Of a stretch of DNA of 10,329 bases, positions 6,168 through 10,329 are shown piece after piece. Positions within the stretch are counted from its first letter, which is position 1. Each line of letters opens with the position of its first letter. Position numbers and translations under genes: made by a program. Location of the stretch: positions 1 through 10,329 of the forward strand of contig CAKUSP010000015.1 of assembly GCA_934680015.1 (NCBI GenBank), read 5' to 3'. Under the pieces are notes generated by a model, which was not told where the DNA came from, made no database searches, and was given only the letters and a program-made list of their open reading frames with translations. Source of the stretch: an uncultured Bacteroidales bacterium. GTDB taxonomy: Bacteria; Bacteroidota; Bacteroidia; Bacteroidales; UBA932.

Positions 6168-6737
6168 CTATACGGCCAGGATATCTTTCTCTTTCGCACT
6201 TACAAGCTCATCAACTTCCTTCACTCTCTTATCCGTGAGTTTTTGAATTTCGACCTCTCCTTCCTTCTGAACATCTTCACTCAAACTATCGTTCTTAAGC
6301 GCTTTTTTGAAAGCATCCAAAGCATCTCTACGAGCATTACGAATGACTATTTTCGCATTTTCCCCTTCGGCTTTCGCATTTTTGCAAAGTTCTTTACGAC
6401 GCTCTTCGGTAAGAGCAGGCACTGTGCAGCGTATGGTTTCTCCATTATTTGAAGGAGTTAGGCCAATATTGGCATCTATAATCGCCTTCTCTATCGCAGG
6501 GATAAGGGAGCGTTCCCACGGCTGAATGGCAAGCGTCTTAGCATCTGGGGCAGTAACCGAACCTACTTGCGGTATCGGCGTAGGAGTACCATAGTAGTTT
6601 ACGAGTACTTTATTGAATACTTGCGTATTCGCTTTCCCCACCCTATAATTTTTAAGACTCTCTTCGAGAAAAACCACAGCATCGTGCATTTTAGCATCTG
6701 CTGTAGAGATAATCTGTTTTGCGTTTTCTGTAAGCAT
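6168..6737 (-). CDS. frr: Ribosome recycling factor
   Basis: A 189-residue RRF, which with EF-G splits the post-termination ribosome. Three-helix-bundle domain I contains F-L-E-E-S-L-K-N-Y-R-V-G-K-A-N near residues 23-37. The family stretch Y-Y-G-T-P-T-P-I-P-Q-V-G-S-V follows at about 48-61, then R-R-K-E-L-C-K-N-A-K near 112 and V-R/I-R-N-A-R-R-D-A near 131-139. The length is a few residues above the 185 of E. coli, normal for this phylum. The ATG at 6737 lies 11 bases after the pyrH stop, making a two-gene unit pyrH-frr, an arrangement common across bacteria. No terminator separates it from rplM; instead a promoter starts right behind its stop. Confidence 0.97.
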   Translation of the reverse strand: MLTENAKQIISTADAKMHDAVVFLEESLKNYRVGKANTQVFNKVLVNYYGTPTPIPQVGSVTAPDAKTLAIQPWERSLIPAIEKAIIDANIGLTPSNNGETIRCTVPALTEERRKELCKNAKAEGENAKIVIRNARRDALDAFKKALKNDSLSEDVQKEGEVEIQKLTDKRVKEVDELVSAKEKDILAV

Positions 6738-6748
6738 ATCTTTATTTG

Positions 6749-7453
6749 TTAAGCATGTACAATCGTTCCTACCTTTTCGCCTTCGAGAAGCCTTTGCAAT
6801 GCCCCCTCCTCGTCTATATCAAAAACTACAATGGGGACATTTCCCTGCTCGCATAGTGCAAATGCCGTAGCATCCATTACTTTAAGGTGATCTGAAAGAG
6901 CCTTGTCAAATGTGAGTTCATCGTATTTTGTGGCATTTGGGTCTTTTTCCGGATCAGCCGTATAAACGCCATCCACCCTCGTGCCCTTAAGGAGTGCATC
7001 TGCTTTAAGTTCAAGCGCTCGAAGGGCTGCACCACTATCCGTCGTAAAAAACGGATTCCCAGTTCCACCAGCAATAAGTGCCACTCCCCCCTCTTCCATA
7101 AGTCTAAGTGCAGCATCACGCACATAATATCTTGCTATCGGCTCCATCGGGGTAGCTGTGAATACTTCGGCGCGAACGCCTAGGGCGCGGATGAATTGGC
7201 ATAAAGCCATGGAATTAATCACAGTGGCAAGCATCCCCATCTTGTCGCCATCCACACGATCAAAACCCTTACCTGCTCCCTGAAGCCCACGGAAGATATT
7301 TCCGCCACCATTCACAATGGCGACTTGATGTCCGGCGCGAACGGCACGCACCACTTCTTGCGCATATTTGGAAATACGGCCTTCGTCAAGTCCCTTTCCA
7401 AAAGGGCCTCCGAGACTTTCACCACTCAATTTTAAAAGAACTCTCTTATACAT
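6749..7453 (-). CDS. pyrH: Uridylate kinase (UMP kinase)
   Basis: A 234-residue bacterial UMP kinase of the amino-acid-kinase fold, a hexamer in the cytoplasm. It phosphorylates UMP to UDP with ATP in pyrimidine nucleotide synthesis. Motifs: K-L-S-G-E-S at 8-13, G-G-G-N-I-F-R-G at 49-56 (UMP/phosphate binding), D-K-M-G-M-L-A-T at 70-77, A-G-G-T-G-N-P-F-F-T-T-D at 128-139, and G-V-Y-T-A-D-P at 162-168 in the ATP site. The length is complete for the family. The ATG at 7453 sits directly before K-R-V-L-L-K-L-S-G-E, where the family normally starts. It leads the pyrH-frr unit. Upstream is the stop of an unrelated lipoprotein gene 44 bases away, with a possible short-leader promoter between. Confidence 0.97.
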   Translation of the reverse strand: MYKRVLLKLSGESLGGPFGKGLDEGRISKYAQEVVRAVRAGHQVAIVNGGGNIFRGLQGAGKGFDRVDGDKMGMLATVINSMALCQFIRALGVRAEVFTATPMEPIARYYVRDAALRLMEEGGVALIAGGTGNPFFTTDSGAALRALELKADALLKGTRVDGVYTADPEKDPNATKYDELTFDKALSDHLKVMDATAFALCEQGNVPIVVFDIDEEGALQRLLEGEKVGTIVHA

Positions 7454-7459
7454 AGTTTA

Positions 7460-7467
7460 CAAAAGTA
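7460..7467 (-). promoter_or_regulatory. Possible -7 element of a pyrH promoter with very short leader
   Basis: The minus strand reads TACTTTTG, a match to TAnnTTTG, ending 6 bases before the pyrH ATG. Transcription would start at or within a few bases of the ATG. A TTTTG lies 24 bases further upstream, longer than the usual 19-21 spacing, so the -33 part is weak. Alternatively pyrH is read from the upstream lipoprotein genes. Confidence 0.35.
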
Positions 7468-7497
7468 AGCATTTTTTACAATATTCTAAGCCAAAAC

Positions 7498-7953
7498 TCA
7501 CAATCCCACATCCTCAGGGTTAATGGTAAAAATGTATGTGTAAAGAACCTTCTTATAAAAAAAATCATTAACATAATATATTTCTAAGTCACTATCCAGA
7601 AGCCTAAATAATTGTCGTCCACCACATTTTCTTTCTTCATAAGTCCACTTTTTTAAAAATTTTTCACTATCGCCTACGACCTCATAGATGGAAACATCAT
7701 TACATAATTTACTACCTTCATTAATTAGATCTTCCAATGTAAACCCATCCATATTATTTCGCTTTGGAGTATTAAATATGTCTAACCATTTATCGTTTTC
7801 TAGTTTTTTAAAATATTTACCATCTTTAAATATAGCCAAATCCCTATTGGTATTATTTACCAAAACTAATTCAGCCGCATAAAGATAACGGATTTCCCTT
7901 GGATTACAACTATTTAGCAATAGCAGCAGAAAGATGACACTCATTTTTTCCAT
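7498..7953 (-). CDS. Small lipoprotein of unknown function (paralogue B)
   Basis: The frame opens with an ATG at 7965, but the ATG at 7953 gives a cleaner lipoprotein signal: MEKMSV, a leucine-rich core, then L-N-S-C with the lipid-modified Cys at residue 16 (151 residues in total). The mature protein begins with acidic/basic residues and then L-V-L-V-N-N-T-N-R-D-L-A-I-F-K-D. It later has F-L-K-K-W-T-Y-E-E-R, R-L-L-D-S-D and a C-terminal Y-T-Y-I-F-T-I-N-P-E-D-V-G-L. The same blocks in the same order occur in the lipoprotein at 8170-8652, so the two are diverged tandem paralogues. I do not recognise the family. It is probably an outer-membrane-anchored periplasmic or surface protein. The start overlaps the end of the small ORF upstream (7910-8137), hinting at coupled translation. 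Confidence 0.75.
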   Translation of the reverse strand: MEKMSVIFLLLLLNSCNPREIRYLYAAELVLVNNTNRDLAIFKDGKYFKKLENDKWLDIFNTPKRNNMDGFTLEDLINEGSKLCNDVSIYEVVGDSEKFLKKWTYEERKCGGRQLFRLLDSDLEIYYVNDFFYKKVLYTYIFTINPEDVGL

Positions 7954-8137
7954 CCCATTTTTCATCCCCCCATTTTCTTGTTATAAATTCCCAATTAAGC
8001 CAAGGAGTTTTCCCTCCATTATACATATACAGATTTTTATGTAAATCATTTATATGACTCGCTCCATTCAATGCTCTTGACATAGCAGATGGAGCAATTA
8101 CATCTTCTATCAAAAGATTTGATAAATGACTCTTCAT
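7910..8137 (-). CDS. Small unknown ORF (75 codons) between two paralogous lipoproteins
   Basis: ATG at 8137, stop TAG at 7910. It lies 32 bases after the stop of the upstream lipoprotein and overlaps the 5' end of the next by 44-56 bases in another frame. The product has no signal peptide and no membrane segment. It contains N-K/H-K-N-L-Y-M-Y-N-G-G-K-T-P-W (around residues 33-46) and a Trp- and Lys-rich second half ending HLSAAIAK. I do not recognise it. The composition is protein-like and the operon fit is good. It could be a real small protein or the remnant of a larger gene (for example a toxin tip) lost between the duplicated lipoproteins. Chance ORF status cannot be excluded. Confidence 0.4.
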   Translation of the reverse strand: MKSHLSNLLIEDVIAPSAMSRALNGASHINDLHKNLYMYNGGKTPWLNWEFITRKWGDEKWDGKNECHLSAAIAK

Positions 8138-8169
8138 AAAAATGGTTATTAGTTGTTAACAAATTCAAA

Positions 8170-8671
8170 TTACAACCCCACGTCCTCGGTATTGATGGTG
8201 AATGTATAGGTGAAACGAATATAAACATGTCCTTCCGAATAAAACTTTCCATTAGTGAAATGTGATCCTTTCACATCTTCCGTTTCAACTTTCGTGTCAC
8301 TATCTGTAAGCCTGTATAATTGCTTCCCTTTCTGTTCGCGTTCACCATAGGTCCATTTTTTCAAGAATACAGGTGAAATCCCATCCATCACATCACAAAT
8401 TGATCTTTCTTCCACATATTCTCCAATCAAGTCCCCATCTTCACGAATAAGCTCTTTCAAATCGATAAATTCGTATTCATCAACATTTTCGAACAAAACA
8501 AACTTTTCTTGATCGCGAAAAGTCCCGAAATATGCATCCTCCTTAAATACCTCGATAGTCCGTCCGGTATTATTCACGACAACCATCCGCGCGAAATAAT
8601 ATATATCCTTACTATGATAGCAAGAAACACACATCATAACTCCAACGGACAAGCATGCTATTTTTTTTCAT
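8170..8671 (-). CDS. Small lipoprotein of unknown function (paralogue A), apparently frameshifted at an A8 tract
   Basis: The open frame runs from about 8652 (a TTG) to 8170, 160 codons, but no good start is in frame. An ATG at 8671-8669 is followed by eight A's (8668-8661 read on the minus strand) and is one base out of frame. With seven A's it would read MKKIACLSVGVMMCVSC, a perfect lipoprotein signal with Cys17, giving 166 residues. So the gene is frameshifted, phase-variable, or carries a sequencing error. The mature part has M-V-V-V-N-N-T-G-R-T-I-E-V-F-K-E, F-L-K-K-W-T-Y-G-E-R, Y-R-L-T-D-S-D and the ending Y-T-F-T-I-N-T-E-D-V-G-L, paralogous to the lipoprotein at 7498-7953. The family and function are unknown. 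It starts 29 bases after the hydrolase stop, so it is likely in the same transcript. Confidence 0.65.
8661..8668 (-). repeat. A8 homopolymer directly after the ATG of lipoprotein A
   Basis: Eight T's on the plus strand, read as A8 after the ATG at 8671-8669. Loss of one A (or gain of two) puts the ATG in frame with the lipoprotein; the present length leads to a short out-of-frame product. This is the geometry of a slipped-strand phase-variation switch, and also the commonest site of indel sequencing errors. Confidence 0.7.
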
Positions 8672-8700
8672 GAAGTCATGGTTATTTAAATATAAGAATA

Positions 8701-9690
8701 TTATTCGAATTTCAATTGATTTTCAAGAAAATCAAGACCCTTTTCCAAAGCCTCTGCTGTAGGGCGATGCCCTGTAGCATGATTGAAAAATCCAATCCGT
8801 TCCTTATGGTTCTCATATCCGTGTGCCTTTAACATAGCCTCATAACTATTTTCATTGTCCGCTTCTCCGGCTATAAGAAAAATCGGTTTACCACCGCTCA
8901 TCGACAAAACCACAGTATTATCAATCCCTTTCTCCTTTAGAATATTCAGTTTATCTCCCCAATACCAACATTTCTCCCAATTGGTCTGTTCCCACAAGAA
9001 CCCGAAATCACTTGCTAATATCACCTTAATCCTCGGGTCAAGACATCCGGTATAAAACGCCATCTTTCCCCCAAGCGAATGCCCTGCTATGCCAATTTTG
9101 CCCCTATCTATACGAGGGTCGCCCTCCAACATATCGACAAGAAGTCGAGTATCATATACTAATTTGCCTACACCACACCACTGCGGATAATCCCGAAGCA
9201 GCACCTGTCCAGCATCTTCCCAACGCGTAAAATCATCCCTATCCTTAGCGCTCTTAATATAAGTCAAATGATAACTTTCCGCACTTATCGAAGCTATCCC
9301 TCTTTCAGCCAATTTCGACATTATCTCTATACCATAATACTTCGGAAGACTCTCGCCTATTCGCGGATCTATGCCAATCATTGCCTCTGGAAAATAAAAC
9401 GGAACTACCACAGCTGGCACCTTCCCTGAATAATTCTTGGGGAACACCATCATAACTCGCTGCAATGTCCCTGGGCCATTAGTCTGAGTATAATACTCTA
9501 CATCAAAAGAATCTAAAAAGTATTTTTCGCCATTAGCCACACTTGAGGTATAGGCATAATCATCTGGAGGAGTTACATAATCCATGATCACTTTTTTCTT
9601 ATCATCCAATCGATAACAAGAAACACTACATAACATAAATAGTCCCACTAAAGACAATGTACGAAAACAATTTGACTTAATTTTTTCCAT
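8701..9690 (-). CDS. Lipoprotein alpha/beta-hydrolase (esterase / dienelactone-hydrolase-like)
   Basis: I chose the ATG at 9690 (329 residues). An upstream TTG at 9720 is also in frame but lies inside a probable promoter. Residues 1-25 are a lipoprotein signal: K-I-K-S-N, a hydrophobic core, S-V-S-C with Cys25. The catalytic domain shows the nucleophile elbow G-H-S-L-G-G (203-208, Ser205) preceded by D-R-G-K-I-G-I-A. An acid candidate is Asp278 in A-G-E-A-D-N, and a His in N-H-A-T-G-H-R-P (304 or 308, more likely 308). The pattern D-P-R-I-D-R-G-K-I-G-I-A-G-H-S-L-G-G is typical of dienelactone-hydrolase/acetyl-esterase-like enzymes; the substrate cannot be told. It is probably anchored to a membrane facing the periplasm or cell surface, acting on esters of carbohydrates or lipids. 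It leads a leftward unit with the two small lipoproteins. Confidence 0.82.
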   Translation of the reverse strand: MEKIKSNCFRTLSLVGLFMLCSVSCYRLDDKKKVIMDYVTPPDDYAYTSSVANGEKYFLDSFDVEYYTQTNGPGTLQRVMMVFPKNYSGKVPAVVVPFYFPEAMIGIDPRIGESLPKYYGIEIMSKLAERGIASISAESYHLTYIKSAKDRDDFTRWEDAGQVLLRDYPQWCGVGKLVYDTRLLVDMLEGDPRIDRGKIGIAGHSLGGKMAFYTGCLDPRIKVILASDFGFLWEQTNWEKCWYWGDKLNILKEKGIDNTVVLSMSGGKPIFLIAGEADNENSYEAMLKAHGYENHKERIGFFNHATGHRPTAEALEKGLDFLENQLKFE

Positions 9691-9717
9691 AAAACTTTTA
9701 TTCACACCAAAATGCAA

Positions 9718-9725
9718 CAAATGTA
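9718..9725 (-). promoter_or_regulatory. Possible -7 element upstream of the hydrolase lipoprotein
   Basis: The minus strand reads TACATTTG, a full match to TAnnTTTG, 27 bases before the ATG at 9690, implying a leader of about 20 bases. The nearest TTTG upstream is 26 bases away, so the -33 spacing is poor. The site supports the ATG at 9690 over the TTG at 9720, which would lie within it. Confidence 0.4.
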
Positions 9726-9973
9726 TGAATTATAATTTTAACTATCGTTGTTCAAACCAAAAAGATTTATCAACATGACCCTCCCTGAAAATGGTTGACA
9801 CTTTAAAGTGACTTTTACCATCATTAGATAACCCTATAGGGCATGTCAATGCCAAAGGTGGTATTCAGATCAGTTCAAAAAAAATGACAACTCATACAGT
9901 TTCTCCTGTAATTCAAAAAAAAGGGGAGAAGTAATATCGTGAAAAATTATTTGCAGTAAAATTTTGCTTTTTG
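9726..9973. other. Non-coding stretch with short palindromes
   Basis: I see no coding frame on either strand in this divergent intergenic region. It holds a perfect 12-bp palindrome CACTTTAAAGTG (9799-9810) and a perfect 10-bp palindrome CCCTATAGGG (9832-9841), the latter followed at once by a small stem GGCAT-GTCA-ATGCC (9840-9853). TTCAAAAAAAA occurs twice, between about 9874 and 9925. These could be operator sites for the divergent genes or parts of a small RNA. Nothing identifies them. Confidence 0.4.
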
Positions 9974-10005
9974 TTTTGCGTTTATGGATTTATGTGTATC
10001 TTTGC
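9974..10005 (+). promoter_or_regulatory. Bacteroidota-type promoter for the right-edge gene
   Basis: TTTTG at 9974-9978, then 18 bases, then TATCTTTGC at 9997-10005, very close to the -33/-7 consensus of the Bacteroides primary sigma factor. Transcription should start near 10010, leaving a 5' leader of about 65 bases, AT-rich and without a Shine-Dalgarno sequence, before the ATG at 10075. Confidence 0.75.
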
Positions 10006-10074
10006 ACTGATATTACGCAATAAGACATTATAGTTATTTGTTATATTTATTAAAAAAGAAATTGTATTTATATT

Positions 10075-10329
10075 ATGAACATACAAGTTTTGAGTGCGAG
10101 ACAGTACTCGCATAAATTAAAAATCACATTGCAGGCGACGGGGCGGCTTGGGTTCAGCGAGGACACGGCTAAGGAGTTCAAACTCGCGTCTTGTCAGGCA
10201 TATATTAAGTTTTTACGGGACGAGGATACGAACAAGATGTTCCTGGCAGTGTTGTATCATCCTGATGAAGACGCATTTAGAGTGTGCAAGTCAGGAAGTT
10301 ATTATAATCTTCAGACCTCACAGATGTTT
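10075..10329 (+). CDS. Unknown protein, N-terminal part (runs off the right edge)
   Basis: From the ATG at 10075 the frame stays open for 85 codons to the last base. The product begins MNIQVLSARQYSHKLKITLQ, continues with T-G-R-L-G-F-S-E-D-T-A-K-E-F-K-L, then F-L-R-D-E-D-T-N-K-M-F-L-A-V-L and D-A-F-R-V-C-K-S-G-S-Y-Y-N-L. There is no signal peptide or membrane segment, so it is probably cytoplasmic. It resembles short conserved hypothetical proteins I associate with Bacteroidales, but I cannot give a family name or function. The start is supported by a strong promoter upstream, by an A/T-rich leader, and by codons with higher GC than the flank. It is transcribed away from the hydrolase gene. 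Confidence 0.75.
   Translation, partial: MNIQVLSARQYSHKLKITLQATGRLGFSEDTAKEFKLASCQAYIKFLRDEDTNKMFLAVLYHPDEDAFRVCKSGSYYNLQTSQMF

Noticed and set aside
6877..7125. Minus-strand 82-codon frame within pyrH
   Set aside because: Alternative frame of the same strand inside an intact UMP kinase gene; no support of its own.
8046..8252. Minus-strand 68-codon frame overlapping both lipoprotein A and the 75-codon ORF
   Set aside because: It is out of frame with both neighbours, shares no motifs with anything here, and the 75-codon ORF fits the operon spacing better.
1..10329. CRISPR arrays, tRNA or rRNA genes, integrase or phage genes
   Set aside because: No regularly spaced repeats, no cloverleaf-like segment with typical TTCGA arm, and no such protein was found on reading the window.

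Overview
The window looks like a chromosomal segment of a member of the Bacteroidales (phylum Bacteroidota). Three things point there: promoter elements of the Bacteroidota type (TTTG, about 19 bases, then TAnnTTTG), A-rich start regions without Shine-Dalgarno sequences, and short lipoprotein signals ending in S-C. The RHS proteins also have the Bacteroidales style. I cannot name a genus.

Left part, 1-3161, plus strand: an accessory polymorphic-toxin locus. It opens inside an RHS protein whose conserved core ends near base 255 and is followed by a unique C-terminal tip. The tip carries a His...Ser-x-x-Cys pattern resembling L,D-transpeptidase/DUF5675-type enzymes. Two bases after its stop begins an exported protein with weak MORN/YwqK-like repeats, in the place where an immunity protein would be. 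A hairpin that looks like a terminator follows. Next comes a second RHS segment (1661-3127) with no proper 5' end. Its core repeats bases 1-255 almost exactly in places but then switches to a different, very short tip. This is the usual layout of a main RHS gene followed by a displaced 'orphan' tip cassette.

Middle part, 3165-7467, minus strand: core translation genes, transcribed leftward in the order pyrH, frr, rplM, rpsI, rpsB, tsf. A textbook Bacteroidota promoter sits directly behind frr and should drive rplM-rpsI. A 144-base structured gap with a terminator-like hairpin separates rpsI from rpsB. A terminator closes the cluster after tsf, so the RHS region and the ribosomal genes converge there.

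Right part, 7498-9725, minus strand: a row of exported-protein genes, namely a lipoprotein alpha/beta-hydrolase, a small lipoprotein, a 75-codon unknown ORF and a second lipoprotein paralogous to the first. The first small lipoprotein has one base too many in an A8 tract directly after its ATG. Removing one A restores a perfect lipoprotein signal, so it is either phase-variable, broken, or a sequencing error.

A 350-base non-coding stretch (9726-10074) with short palindromes and a strong rightward promoter separates these genes from a partial unknown gene running off the right edge. The clearest leads are the putative peptidoglycan-directed RHS tip with its periplasmic partner, the perfect 19-bp hairpin inside that partner's signal-peptide codons, the A8 tract, and the structured RNA candidates before rplM and rpsB.
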